Below are positions 40,912 to 50,319 of a DNA stretch of 64,000 bases, in pieces. The DNA comes from Streptomyces albireticuli (GTDB taxonomy: Bacteria > Actinomycetota > Actinomycetes > Streptomycetales > Streptomycetaceae): positions 7,464,501 to 7,528,500 of the forward strand of contig NZ_CP021744.1 of NCBI RefSeq assembly GCF_002192455.1, read 5' to 3'. The notes beneath the pieces are model-generated. The model searched no databases. It saw nothing but the letters and a program-made list of their open reading frames with translations, and had not been told where the DNA came from. Every line of letters begins with the position of its first letter. Within the stretch, counting starts at the first letter, position 1. Both the position numbers and the translations under genes were made by a program.

Positions 40912-43900
40912 ATGCCCGATCCCGCACGACTCCCGCTCACCGCGTATCAGCGCGACATCTGGTTCTCCGACACCCTCGTGCCGCACTCGCCGCAGTACTC
41001 GATCGTGCTGCGGGAGCGCTTCTCCGGAGACCTCGACCTCGACCTGCTGACGGCCGCCGTCCGGCACGTCCTGGCGCACAACGACGCGTTACGCATCCGC
41101 TGCGGGAGCACCGACGGCCTGCCCTACCAATGGCTGGAGCCCGAGGACCCGCAGCTGGCGGTGCTGGACCTGCGTGCCGAGGCCGACCCGGAGGCGGCCT
41201 GCCTGGCCTGGGCCGAGGACAGCAGGTCACGGCGCCTGCCGATCCTGGGCGGACGGCTCTACCGGGCGGCGCTGCTGCGGGCGAGCGACACCGTGGTGCA
41301 CTTCCAGATCGTCATGCACCACCTGATCTCGGACGGCTGGACGCTCAACGAGTTCCGGAAGCAGGTCCTGCTGCGCTACGCGGAGCTGACCCGGGGCGAG
41401 GAGCGCCCGTCCGGCCCGGCCGCGCCCTCGTTCACGGACTTCATCGACGGCGACAGCCGCTACCGCGCCTCGGAGGCGTACGCGCGCGACCGGCGGTACG
41501 TGCTCGACACCCTGTCCGGAGCCGAGCCCCGGCTGTTCGCCAGGAAGGACTCCGGCGCCCCGCGCCGCGGCCTGCGCACCTCCTTCACCGTCGAGGGCGA
41601 GACCGTCGACCGGATCCTGGCCGGCGGCAACTCGCCCTTCTCCGCCGTCGTCGCGGCCTTCGGCATCTGCCTGGCGACCCTGCACGAGGCGGACGAAGCC
41701 GTCATCGGCGTCCCGCTCCTGAACCGCCACTCGGACGAGGAGCTCCGGGCGCACGGTCTGTTCACCAACGTGCTGCCGCTGCGCGTCCGGACCGACGGCA
41801 ACCCCTCGATGTCCGAACTGGCCAAGCAGGTAAGGGACTCGACCCGGGGCCTCCAGGAACACCAGCGGATCCCCCTCGCGGACGTCCTGCGCGAGCGCTC
41901 CACGACGGGCGCGGAGCAGCTGTTCGACGTGACGATCAGCAATCTGCGCTTCCCCGCGCCGCCGAGCGCGCCGGGCCTGTCGGTCAAGGCCGACATGCTC
42001 CTGGAACTGCTGGAGACCAACGCGCTGGCGGTCACCCTGCACGCCTACGAAGGCGTCGGCGAGCTGCGGATCGACCTCGTGTACGCCGAGGACGTCTTCG
42101 ACGAGCACCTGCCCGTCGCCGTGCTCGTCGAGGCGGTGCGGGAGCTGCTCCGGCAGAGCGCCGACCAGCCGGACAGCCCGGCCGGCCCGCCGCCCGGCCT
42201 CGCCGCCGCGCGGACCGTACCGGCGGCGAGCGCCGGGCCGGCGGCCGCCGTACCGGCGGAGTCCGGTGACGGCCGTCCCCGCACCGAGCTGGAGGCGGAA
42301 CTGGCCGCCATCTGGGCGGACGTGCTGGAGGTGCCCTCGGTCGGCATCCACGACAACTACTTCGTCCTCGGCGGCGACTCGATCACCATGCTGCGCATCC
42401 GCGCCGGCGGCGAGCGGCGGGGCATCCACTTCTCGCTCACCGACCTCATCAAGGGCCCCACGGTGGCGCAACTGGCCACCCGCGCGGTCCTGGACGCCGG
42501 AGGCACGCACACGGCGACCGCCGTCACCCCGTTCGAACTGGTATCCGCGGTGGACCGGGGCCGGCTGACGGCCCTCGCGGACGCCTTCCCCCTGACCCGG
42601 GTGCAGCTCGGGCTGCTCTACCACAGCCGCCGGCACGAGAACTCGGCCGTCTACAACGACGTGTTCCAGTACTCCGTCGGCACGGCCTGGCACGAGAAGG
42701 AGTTCCGGACGGCCTTCGCCGGGCTCGTCGAGCGCCACCCGGTACTGTGCTCCTCGCTCGACCTCGCCTCCTACTCCCAGCCGCTGCAACTCGTCCACCA
42801 CCAGGTGCCGGACGCCCTCGACGTCGTGGACCTGCGCGCGCTGCCCGGTGACGAGGCCGCCGCGGCGATCCGCGCGCACATCGAGGAACGGCGCTTCGTC
42901 CGGTACGAGTTCGCACAGGCACCCCTCCACCTCTTCCGGGCCCACGTCCTCGCGGACTCCGTCGAGCTGGTGTTCAGCTTCCACCACGCCCTCCTGGACG
43001 GAGGCAGCGTGGCCAACCTGATCACCGAGCTGCTCCAGGACTACGCGCACGGCATCGGCGCCGACATCCCGGCGGTCCCGGACGGCGACCTCCCCTCACC
43101 GGCCGACCACGTCCGCGAGGAGCTGCTCGCCCTGGACTCGGCGGACAGCCGGGCGTACTGGCGGCAGGCCCTGAGCGGTGTGACGCTGCCCCAGCTGGAC
43201 GGCTTCCGCCTGGCGGAGGCCCCCGGCCCGACGGAACTCGTGGTCCACGACACCGAGCTCCCCGGAGCCGTGCAAGCGGCGGCCCGGCGCTTCGCCCAGG
43301 AGCACGAACTCCCCCTGAAGTCGGTCCTCTTCGCCGCCTACTGCCTGACGATGAGCTCGCGCTTCTCCACCCGCGACTTCGTCACCGGCCTGGTCACGCA
43401 CGGACGGCCCGAACTTCCCGGGGCAGAGCGCATCGCCGGCCTGTTCCTGAACACCATGCCGGTCCGGGCGGACCTCTCGTACCTGACGTGGCTGGAGACG
43501 GCCCGCGCCCTCTTCGCCCAGGAGCAGGAGAGCCACCCCCACCGGCGCTACCCGCTGAGCGCCATCCAGAACGACGAGGGCGCCGAGTTCGTCCTGGAGT
43601 CCGCCTTCAACTACGTCCACTTCCACCAGCTGGCCGCGGTGCTGAGCCTGCCCGAGGTCCGGCTGCTGGACTTCCGGACCTGGGAGGAGACCAACTTCAA
43701 GATCCTGGTCAACGCCTACGTCGACCCGCTCGACGAGAGCATCCGGCTGCGCGCCGACTTCGACGGGGCCGTCTTCACCCCCGCACAGGCGGAGCTGTTC
43801 ACCGACACCTACGTCCAGGTGCTGCGGCGGATGACCGAACGCCCCGGGGAGACCGTGGACTTCGGCTTCCTGGCCCCGGAACCGGCCGCCCTGACCCCGG

Positions 43901-46569
43901 TGACCGGGGAACCGCGGGACGTGGTCACCCTCTTCACCGAGCAGGCCGCGCGCACGCCCGACGCGGTCGCGGTGGCCTTCGACGGCGGCCGGTGGACCTA
44001 CCGGGAGCTGGCACGGGCCGCCGACCGGGTGGCCGGACACCTGCGCGCCGCCGGGACCACGACCGGCGACCGGGTGGCCGTCGCGCTGGACCGCTCGCCG
44101 GAGCTCATCGCGGTCGTCCTGGGCATCGCCAAGGCCGGCGCGGCCGTCGTCCCGCTGGACACCGCCTACCCGGCGGAGCGGCTGCGCATGATGCTGGAGC
44201 AGGCCCGGCCCGTCCGGGTCGTCACCGACCCCGGCCACGCCCACCTGGCCGGCGACCCGGACATCCTGCTGCCGGTCGGGACGGTCACCGGCGAGGACCA
44301 CCCGCACGGCCACGACCCGGCACCGGTGACGGTCTCGCCGCAGGACATCGCCTACGTCCTCTTCACCTCGGGCTCCACCGGAGTGCCCAAGGGCGTGCGG
44401 ATGCCGCACCGCTCACTGGCCAACCTGATCGCCTGGCAGAACGGCGCGCCCAGTGCCGCGCCCGGCGGCACGACCTTGCAGTTCGCCCCGCTGAGCTTCG
44501 ACGTCTCCTTCCAGGAGATCTTCTCCACCCTCACCTCCGGCGGCGTCCTCCAGCTCGTCTCCGAGGCACAGCGGCGGGACGCCCGCGCCCTGCTCGACCT
44601 GCTGGACACCGCCCGTGTGGAGCGGGTCTTCCTGCCCTACGTCGCGCTCCAGCAACTCGCCGAGACCTCCAACGCGCTCGGCCGGACACCCGCCCACCTG
44701 CGGGTCGTGGTCTCCTCCGGCGAGCAGCTGCGGGTCACCGAGGAGATCCGCCGCCTCTGCGCGGCACTGCCCGGCGTGGTCCTGGAGAACCAGTACGGCC
44801 CGACCGAGTCGCACGTCGTCACCCGCTTCACCATGACCGGGCCGGCGAGCGCCTTCCCGGCACTGCCGCCCATCGGCTCGCCGATCGCCGGCTGCGCCGT
44901 GCACGTGCTGGACGAGCGGCTGCGACCGGCACCCGTGGGCGTCCGGGGCGAGATCTACCTGGACGGCGCGTGCCTGGCCGACGGCTACCTCGGCGGCCCG
45001 GAACAGACCGCCGAGCGGTTCGTGCCGCACCCGTTCACCGGGCAGGGCCGCCTCTACCGCACCGGCGACCTCGGGCGCGTGCTGCCCGGCGGTGACATCC
45101 TCTTCCTCGGCCGGGCGGACACCCAGCTCAAGGTCCGCGGCTTCCGCGTGGAACCCGCCGAGGTGGAACTCGCGATCACCGGCCGGCCGGACCTCTTCCC
45201 CGGCATCCGCGAAGCCGCGGTGGTCGCGCGCCACCGGGAGGGCACGGACTCCTTCCTCGCCGCCTTCCTCGTCGCGGACGCCACCGGCACCGCGGCGGCC
45301 GACCTGGAGAAGATACGCGCCGGCCTGCGCCGCACGCTGCCCGAGCACATGGTCCCCTCGCACCTCCAGTGGGTGCCGGACCTGCCGCTCACCCCGAGCG
45401 GCAAGCGCGACGACGCCGCGCTGCGCCGCCTCCCGCTGCACACCGACGCGCCCGACGAGTCGGCCGCGCCCCGCGACGAGTACGAGCGGACGCTCGCCGA
45501 GATCCTCGCCGAGCTGCTCCACCTGCCCGCCGTGGGCGTGCACGGCGACTTCTTCGACCTGGGCGGCACCTCGCTGACCGCGATGCGCCTGGTCGTCCTG
45601 ATCAAGCAGCGGTACGGGGTGGACATCCCCATGTCGCGGTTCGTCACCACGCCCACGGTCAGCGGCCTGGCCGAGCTGCTGCGCTCCGGCGAGGCGCTCT
45701 CCACCTTCGACCCGCTGGTGCCGTTCCGCGCCGAGGGCACCCGGCCGCCGCTGTTCTTCGTCCACCCGGCGGGCGGCAACGTGCTCTGCTTCGCCCAGCT
45801 GGCCAAGCACCTCCCCGCCGACCAGCCGTTCTACGGGCTCCAGGCGCCCGGCACCGAACTGGGCAGCGAGCCGCTCCGCTCGGTGGAGGAGCTGGCGACC
45901 AGCTACCTGAAGGCGATCCGCGCCGTGCAGCCGCACGGCCCGTACACCCTGGGCGGGTGGTCCTTCGGCGGCTTCGTCGCGCTGGAGATGGCCCGGCAGC
46001 TCCACCAGGTGGGCGAGCGGACGGCCAATGTGTTCCTGCTGGACACGGTCGCGCTGGAGCCCGGCAAGATCACCAGCATCGACGACGACGCCCTGCTGAC
46101 CTGGTTCTTCTGGGAGCTGCTGTTCCTGGAGCTCGGCGGCGAGTCGCCGGAGGCGCACATCCCGCGCCATCTGGACGACCTGTCCGAGAAGTTCGAGTTC
46201 ATCGCGCAGCGCGGCGTGGACCTCGGCGTACTGCCGCCCGGCAGCTCGGCGGCGATCGTGCGCCGGCTGTTCAAGGTGTACGCGGCGAACTGGCAGTCCG
46301 CCCTGGACTACAGCGGCAAGCGGTTCGACCTGGACTTCACGCTCATGCGCGCCACGCAGCCGCTGCCCCAGGTCCTGCTGGACATGCACACCACCGCGGG
46401 CACCCTGCACCGCGACCCCCGCAACGGCTGGGGCGACCGTACGACCGGCGAACTGACCGTGGTCGAGGTGCCCGGGGACCATCTGCTGATCATGGAGGAA
46501 CCGTACGTGCCGGTGATGGCCGAGAAGATCATGCGGATGGTCGACGAGGCGTCCGGCGGTGCCCGATGA
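40912..46569 (+). CDS. Nonribosomal peptide synthetase, C-PCP-C-A-PCP-TE
   Basis: This is a 1885-residue protein. Condensation domain 1 (residues 1-425, H136-H137-x3-D-G) is followed by a Pro/Ala linker. Carrier 1 has LGGDS with Ser490, and condensation domain 2 (540-985) has the H691-H692 motif. The adenylation domain (1000-1520) has FTSGSTGVPKG and K1498. Carrier 2 has LGGTS with Ser1554. The type I thioesterase (1595-1885) has GWSFGG with Ser1684 and His1857. Carrier 1 has no adenylation domain in cis. The A domain pocket reads D-V-Q-V-V-S-Q-V-V-K; the canonical Pro code is DVQLIAHVVK and the flanking motifs (FDVSFQEIFSTL, NQYGPTESHVV) are proline type. The first C domain probably loads an acyl starter. 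Four genes follow with overlaps. Confidence 0.95.
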   Translation: MPDPARLPLTAYQRDIWFSDTLVPHSPQYSIVLRERFSGDLDLDLLTAAVRHVLAHNDALRIRCGSTDGLPYQWLEPEDPQLAVLDLRAEADPEAACLAWAEDSRSRRLPILGGRLYRAALLRASDTVVHFQIVMHHLISDGWTLNEFRKQVLLRYAELTRGEERPSGPAAPSFTDFIDGDSRYRASEAYARDRRYVLDTLSGAEPRLFARKDSGAPRRGLRTSFTVEGETVDRILAGGNSPFSAVVAAFGICLATLHEADEAVIGVPLLNRHSDEELRAHGLFTNVLPLRVRTDGNPSMSELAKQVRDSTRGLQEHQRIPLADVLRERSTTGAEQLFDVTISNLRFPAPPSAPGLSVKADMLLELLETNALAVTLHAYEGVGELRIDLVYAEDVFDEHLPVAVLVEAVRELLRQSADQPDSPAGPPPGLAAARTVPAASAGPAAAVPAESGDGRPRTELEAELAAIWADVLEVPSVGIHDNYFVLGGDSITMLRIRAGGERRGIHFSLTDLIKGPTVAQLATRAVLDAGGTHTATAVTPFELVSAVDRGRLTALADAFPLTRVQLGLLYHSRRHENSAVYNDVFQYSVGTAWHEKEFRTAFAGLVERHPVLCSSLDLASYSQPLQLVHHQVPDALDVVDLRALPGDEAAAAIRAHIEERRFVRYEFAQAPLHLFRAHVLADSVELVFSFHHALLDGGSVANLITELLQDYAHGIGADIPAVPDGDLPSPADHVREELLALDSADSRAYWRQALSGVTLPQLDGFRLAEAPGPTELVVHDTELPGAVQAAARRFAQEHELPLKSVLFAAYCLTMSSRFSTRDFVTGLVTHGRPELPGAERIAGLFLNTMPVRADLSYLTWLETARALFAQEQESHPHRRYPLSAIQNDEGAEFVLESAFNYVHFHQLAAVLSLPEVRLLDFRTWEETNFKILVNAYVDPLDESIRLRADFDGAVFTPAQAELFTDTYVQVLRRMTERPGETVDFGFLAPEPAALTPVTGEPRDVVTLFTEQAARTPDAVAVAFDGGRWTYRELARAADRVAGHLRAAGTTTGDRVAVALDRSPELIAVVLGIAKAGAAVVPLDTAYPAERLRMMLEQARPVRVVTDPGHAHLAGDPDILLPVGTVTGEDHPHGHDPAPVTVSPQDIAYVLFTSGSTGVPKGVRMPHRSLANLIAWQNGAPSAAPGGTTLQFAPLSFDVSFQEIFSTLTSGGVLQLVSEAQRRDARALLDLLDTARVERVFLPYVALQQLAETSNALGRTPAHLRVVVSSGEQLRVTEEIRRLCAALPGVVLENQYGPTESHVVTRFTMTGPASAFPALPPIGSPIAGCAVHVLDERLRPAPVGVRGEIYLDGACLADGYLGGPEQTAERFVPHPFTGQGRLYRTGDLGRVLPGGDILFLGRADTQLKVRGFRVEPAEVELAITGRPDLFPGIREAAVVARHREGTDSFLAAFLVADATGTAAADLEKIRAGLRRTLPEHMVPSHLQWVPDLPLTPSGKRDDAALRRLPLHTDAPDESAAPRDEYERTLAEILAELLHLPAVGVHGDFFDLGGTSLTAMRLVVLIKQRYGVDIPMSRFVTTPTVSGLAELLRSGEALSTFDPLVPFRAEGTRPPLFFVHPAGGNVLCFAQLAKHLPADQPFYGLQAPGTELGSEPLRSVEELATSYLKAIRAVQPHGPYTLGGWSFGGFVALEMARQLHQVGERTANVFLLDTVALEPGKITSIDDDALLTWFFWELLFLELGGESPEAHIPRHLDDLSEKFEFIAQRGVDLGVLPPGSSAAIVRRLFKVYAANWQSALDYSGKRFDLDFTLMRATQPLPQVLLDMHTTAGTLHRDPRNGWGDRTTGELTVVEVPGDHLLIMEEPYVPVMAEKIMRMVDEASGGAR

Positions 46570-47738
46570 CCCGGGGTCCGCTCAAGGCGATCGTCGTCGG
46601 CGCGGGCATCGGCGGCCTGGCCGCCGCCATCGCCCTGCGCAAGGTCGGCGTCGACGTGGAGGTGTACGAGCGCGCCGGCGAGCTGCGCGCCACCGGCTCG
46701 GCGCTCTCGGTGATGTCCAACGCCGTCACCGCCCTGGCCGACCTGGGCATCGACCTGCACCTGGAGAAGCACGGCCGGCAGATCCAGCGGTTCCAGATCA
46801 GGACCGGCCGGGGCCGGCTGATCCGCACGCTGCCGTTCCCCGACGCCTGCCGCGACGCGGGCGCCCCCAGCTTCTGCGTCAGCCGCCCCGACCTCCAGCG
46901 GGCGCTGCTCGCCGAGGCCGGGGACTGCCCCGTCGAACTCGGCGCCGTGGCCACCGGCTTCACCCGCTCCGGCGACGGCGTCGAGGTCACCTTCGAGGAC
47001 GGGCGCGTGGCACGCGGCGACGTGCTGATCGGCGCCGACGGCTTCCACTCCGCCGTCCGGCGGCAGCTGGCCGGACTCGACGACGCCCGCGACGGCGGCT
47101 ACGTGTGCTGGCTGGGCATCGTCCCCTTCCGGCACCCCCGCTTCACCACCGGCTACGTGGGCCACTACTGGGGCAGCGGCCAGCGCTTCGGACTGATCGA
47201 CATCGGCCACGGCCGGGCGTACTGGTGGGGCACCCGGAACATGCCCCCCGAGGCCTCGCACCACTGGCGCGGCGGCAAGGGGGAGATCCTGCGCACCTAC
47301 GCCGGCTGGGCCGAGGAGGTGCGGGAAGTCATCCGGGTCACCCCGGAGGAGGACATCCTCGCCGTGCCCGCCCAGGACCGGCCCTTCCTGGAGCACTGGG
47401 GCCGGGGACCGGTGACGCTGCTGGGCGACGCCGCGCACCCCATGCTGACCAGCCTCGGCCAGGGCGCCGCGGTGGCCATGGAGGACGCCGTCGTGCTGGC
47501 CCGGTGCCTGACCACGGCCGCCGACCCCGCGCAGGGCCTGCGCCGGTACGAGGACCTGCGCCGGGAGCGGACCCGGGAGCTGGTGGCGGCCTCCCGCGCG
47601 GCCAGCGACGCCCAGCACCTGGAGAACCCGGTGCGCCGCACCCTCCGCGACCTTCAGCTGAGGTGCGCCTCGCGCCGGTCGCTGCTGGCACGGGACACCG
47701 CCATGCTCACCTTCACACCCGTCCCGGCCACGCCATGA
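46566..47738 (+). CDS. FAD-dependent monooxygenase
   Basis: This is a 390-residue group A-type flavoprotein. The dinucleotide motif is VVGAGIGGLAAAIALRKVG (about residues 10-28), the middle motif is DVLIGADGFHSAVRR and the third is TLLGDAAHPMLTSLGQGAA. It has the size of single-component aromatic hydroxylase-like enzymes. Its ATG overlaps the NRPS stop (ATGA), so expression is coupled. In pyrrolizidine alkaloid pathways the NRPS is paired with such an enzyme (LgnC, PxaB, BraC), which does Baeyer-Villiger oxidation and ring contraction. That role is inferred here from context. Confidence 0.92.
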   Translation: MTRGPLKAIVVGAGIGGLAAAIALRKVGVDVEVYERAGELRATGSALSVMSNAVTALADLGIDLHLEKHGRQIQRFQIRTGRGRLIRTLPFPDACRDAGAPSFCVSRPDLQRALLAEAGDCPVELGAVATGFTRSGDGVEVTFEDGRVARGDVLIGADGFHSAVRRQLAGLDDARDGGYVCWLGIVPFRHPRFTTGYVGHYWGSGQRFGLIDIGHGRAYWWGTRNMPPEASHHWRGGKGEILRTYAGWAEEVREVIRVTPEEDILAVPAQDRPFLEHWGRGPVTLLGDAAHPMLTSLGQGAAVAMEDAVVLARCLTTAADPAQGLRRYEDLRRERTRELVAASRAASDAQHLENPVRRTLRDLQLRCASRRSLLARDTAMLTFTPVPATP

Positions 47739-49321
47739 GCGGCGCACACCGCACAGGGCCGGACGTGTCCACGGGGACAGCTACCGACGCCACCGTTCCG
47801 GGCCTCTTCGCCCGGCAGGCGCGGCGCACCCCGGACCGGCCCGCCGTGACCTGCGGCGACCGTACGCTCACCTACGCCGAGCTGGACCTCGGCTCGGCCC
47901 GCCTGGCCGGCGCGCTGCGCGAGCGCGGGGTCCGCCCGGGGGACCGGGTCGGCGTGTGCCTGGAGCGCGGCGTCGATCTGGTCGTCGCGCTGCTGGCGGT
48001 GCTGCGGGCGGGCGCCGCGTACGTGCCGCTCGACCCCGGCTACCCGCCGGAGCGACTGGCGTTCGTCGCCGAGGACACCGGGCTGAGAGTGGCGGTCGCC
48101 GAGGCGCCCTTCCCCGGCCTCACCACGCTGCCGGTGACCGCCGTTCCCGCCGCCCCCGCCGGCCCCCTGCCCCTGCCGGAGCCGGACGCGATCGCGTACG
48201 TGATCCACACCTCGGGGTCGACCGGCCGGCCCAAGGGCGTGCCGGTGCCGCACCGGAACGTGGCCGCACTGCTCGCGGCCACGACCGCGGAGTTCGGCTT
48301 CGGCGAGGAGGACGTGTGGACGTTCTTCCACTCCTTCGCCTTCGACTTCTCGGTGTGGGAGATCTGGGGCTGCCTGCTCACGGGCGGCCGGCTGGTGGTG
48401 GTGCCGCACTGGACCGCACGTGATCCGCGGGCGTTCCACGCCCTGCTGGCCGCCGAGCGGGTGACGGTGCTGAACCAGACGCCCTCGGCGTTCACCCCCC
48501 TGTTGCGCGCGCCCGGATTCGCTGCCGGAGGGCTCGGCGTGCGGCTGCTGGTCTTCGGCGGCGAACCGCTGGACACCCGCACGCTGATCCCCTGGTTCGA
48601 GCGCTATCCGCACACGCGGGTGGAGAACATGTACGGCATCACCGAGACGACCGTGCACTGCACCCGGCGCACCCTCACCCCGCGCGACGCCCGCGAGGGC
48701 GTCCGCTCGGTCGGCCGCGCGCTGCCCGGCTGGGAGTTGTACGTCCTGGACGAGCACGGCCGCGAGGCCGCCCCCGGGGAGCCGGGGGAGATCCACGTCG
48801 GCGGGGCCGGGGTGGCCGACGGCTACCTGAACCGGCCCGACCTGACCTCGCTGCGGTTCGTCCCCGACCACCTCACCGGTGGCGGCGGACGGCTGTACCG
48901 CACCGGGGACCGCGGCCGGTGGCGGGACGACGGCGAGCTGGAGCACCTCGGCCGGCTCGACGACCAGGTCAAGATCCGTGGCCACCGGATCGAACTCGGG
49001 GAGATCCGCGCCGCGCTGGCCGAGCTCCCGCACGTGCGGGCCGCGGCGGCGGTGGTGCGGCCCACCGCCGATCCGGCGGACGCCCGCGTGGACGCCTACG
49101 TGGTGACCGCACGGCCCGACGTCGTGACCGGGCTCCGGGACGCGCTGGCCCGTCGCCTCCCCGCCTATCTGGTGCCCGCCACGATCACGGCGGTCGACGC
49201 GTTCCCGCTCACCCCCAACGGCAAGGTCGACACCGACCGGCTGCCGGCCCCGCGCCTGCGCGAGGCCACCGCCCCGCCGGCCCGGACACGGGCCGGGCCG
49301 GGGCGGCGGAGGACCCGGTGA
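47735..49321 (+). CDS. Stand-alone adenylation enzyme, threonine code
   Basis: This is a 528-residue free-standing A domain whose ATG overlaps the previous stop. Core motifs include HTSGSTGRPKG, AFDFSVWEIWGCLL, NMYGITETTVHCT and the C-terminal Lys497 (NGKVD). The specificity pocket reads D-F-W-N-V-G-M-V-H-K, 9 of 10 identical to the classical L-threonine code DFWNIGMVHK. The protein has no carrier or condensation domain; it ends in an Arg/Pro tail (TRAGPGRRRTR). It probably loads Thr onto the next gene's carrier protein or onto carrier 1 of the NRPS, which has no own A domain. No MbtH-like gene is seen in the window. Confidence 0.93.
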   Translation: MSGAHRTGPDVSTGTATDATVPGLFARQARRTPDRPAVTCGDRTLTYAELDLGSARLAGALRERGVRPGDRVGVCLERGVDLVVALLAVLRAGAAYVPLDPGYPPERLAFVAEDTGLRVAVAEAPFPGLTTLPVTAVPAAPAGPLPLPEPDAIAYVIHTSGSTGRPKGVPVPHRNVAALLAATTAEFGFGEEDVWTFFHSFAFDFSVWEIWGCLLTGGRLVVVPHWTARDPRAFHALLAAERVTVLNQTPSAFTPLLRAPGFAAGGLGVRLLVFGGEPLDTRTLIPWFERYPHTRVENMYGITETTVHCTRRTLTPRDAREGVRSVGRALPGWELYVLDEHGREAAPGEPGEIHVGGAGVADGYLNRPDLTSLRFVPDHLTGGGGRLYRTGDRGRWRDDGELEHLGRLDDQVKIRGHRIELGEIRAALAELPHVRAAAAVVRPTADPADARVDAYVVTARPDVVTGLRDALARRLPAYLVPATITAVDAFPLTPNGKVDTDRLPAPRLREATAPPARTRAGPGRRRTR

Positions 49322-49533
49322 CCGCACGGCTGATCGAGATCTGGGAACGCCTGCTGGCGGAACCCGTCGGTCCGCAGGACAACTTCTTCGAACTGGCCGG
49401 GAACTCCCTGCTGCTCGCCCGTCTCGCCACGGAACTGCGGGAGACGGGCCTGGCGGAGGTGTCCCTGCGCGACCTCTACCTCCACTCCACCCTCTCGGAC
49501 ATGGCCGGGCTGATCAAAGGCAGGACTTCATGA
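49318..49533 (+). CDS. Free-standing peptidyl carrier protein
   Basis: This is a 71-residue carrier protein. GTG 49318 overlaps the stop of the adenylation gene (GTGA) and has GGAGG 6 bases upstream. The phosphopantetheine site is in DNFFELAGNSLLLARLATEL, where LAGNS replaces the usual LGGxS and Ser is retained. The four-helix pattern is complete (LIEIWERLL at the start, LYLHSTLSDMAGLI at the end). It is the natural partner for the upstream threonine-activating enzyme. It has shifted frame relative to that gene, so the pair is split, not fused. Confidence 0.9.
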   Translation: MTARLIEIWERLLAEPVGPQDNFFELAGNSLLLARLATELRETGLAEVSLRDLYLHSTLSDMAGLIKGRTS

Positions 49534-50237
49534 AAGTGGCGCTTCTGTGCGTCCCGCACGCCGGGGCCGGCGCGAGTCTGTTCCGCAAATGGCAGCGTCA
49601 CCCCCTCGAACGGATCGAGGTGGTGCCCGTCCAGCTCCCCGGCCGCGAGGAGCTGTTCGCGGAGGACGCCCTGACCTCGCTGACCGAGGTCGTGGACCGG
49701 TGCGCCGACCGCGCGCGGGAGGTCCCCGAGGACATGCCGCTCGCGCTGTTCGGCCACAGCTTCGGCGCGCTCGTCGCCCATGAGACGGCGCACCGCCTGG
49801 TCGCCGAGGGCGCACGGGTGCCCGAGCGGCTGGTCGTGAGCGGCGTGGCCGCGCCCTGGCTGCCCAGGCCGGTCGTCGGCGGGGAGGCCCTGGCCGACGA
49901 ACCGTTCGTGGCGCGGGTCCGCGAGGTCGTGGGCTACGACCACCCCGCGCTCCACGAACCCGAGCTGCGCGGACTGCTGCTGCCGTCGCTCCGGGCCGAC
50001 CTGGGCATCAGCGACCGTTACACGCCCGGTGCCACCGGCCCGCTGCCGGTCCCGATCACCGCACTGCGCGGGGCCGGGGACCGGCTGGTGTCGAAGGAGG
50101 ACCTGGCGCTGTGGTCGAAGGCCGGCTCGTCGTCCACCGAGGTGATCGAGCTGCCCGGCGACCACATGTACTTCGCCCATGACCCGCGGCCGTTGCTGGC
50201 CGAGCTGGACGCGGCGTTCGCGCGGGCCGCGGGCTGA
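49530..50237 (+). CDS. Type II thioesterase
   Basis: This is a 235-residue alpha/beta hydrolase whose ATG overlaps the stop of the carrier protein gene. The nucleophile is Ser77 in FGHSFGALVAHE, the acid is in ALRGAGDRLVSKED and the His is H212 in LPGDHMYFAH. The N terminus has LLCVPHAGAGASLFRKW, typical of GrsT/TycF/RifR-type enzymes. It removes wrong or stalled acyl groups from carrier proteins. It is the last gene of the operon and is followed by a hairpin of unusual quality at 50251-50299. Confidence 0.92.
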   Translation: MKVALLCVPHAGAGASLFRKWQRHPLERIEVVPVQLPGREELFAEDALTSLTEVVDRCADRAREVPEDMPLALFGHSFGALVAHETAHRLVAEGARVPERLVVSGVAAPWLPRPVVGGEALADEPFVARVREVVGYDHPALHEPELRGLLLPSLRADLGISDRYTPGATGPLPVPITALRGAGDRLVSKEDLALWSKAGSSSTEVIELPGDHMYFAHDPRPLLAELDAAFARAAG

Positions 50238-50250
50238 CCGGCCGTACCGC

Positions 50251-50299
50251 CACCGGGGCTCCTCCCCTTGCGACCCGCGCAGGGGGAGGAGCCCCGGTG
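50251..50299 (+). terminator. Terminator of the NRPS operon
   Basis: Perfect 17-base arms (50251-50267 and 50283-50299), with further pairing inside, lie 13 bases after the thioesterase stop. It is the strongest hairpin in the window. Confidence 0.85.
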
Positions 50300-50319
50300 C
50301 TCGTGGTTACGATGCGGGC

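Noticed and set aside
44413..46482. 689-codon minus-strand frame opposite the NRPS
   Set aside because: Shadow of the adenylation, carrier and thioesterase domains; no recognisable motifs of its own.
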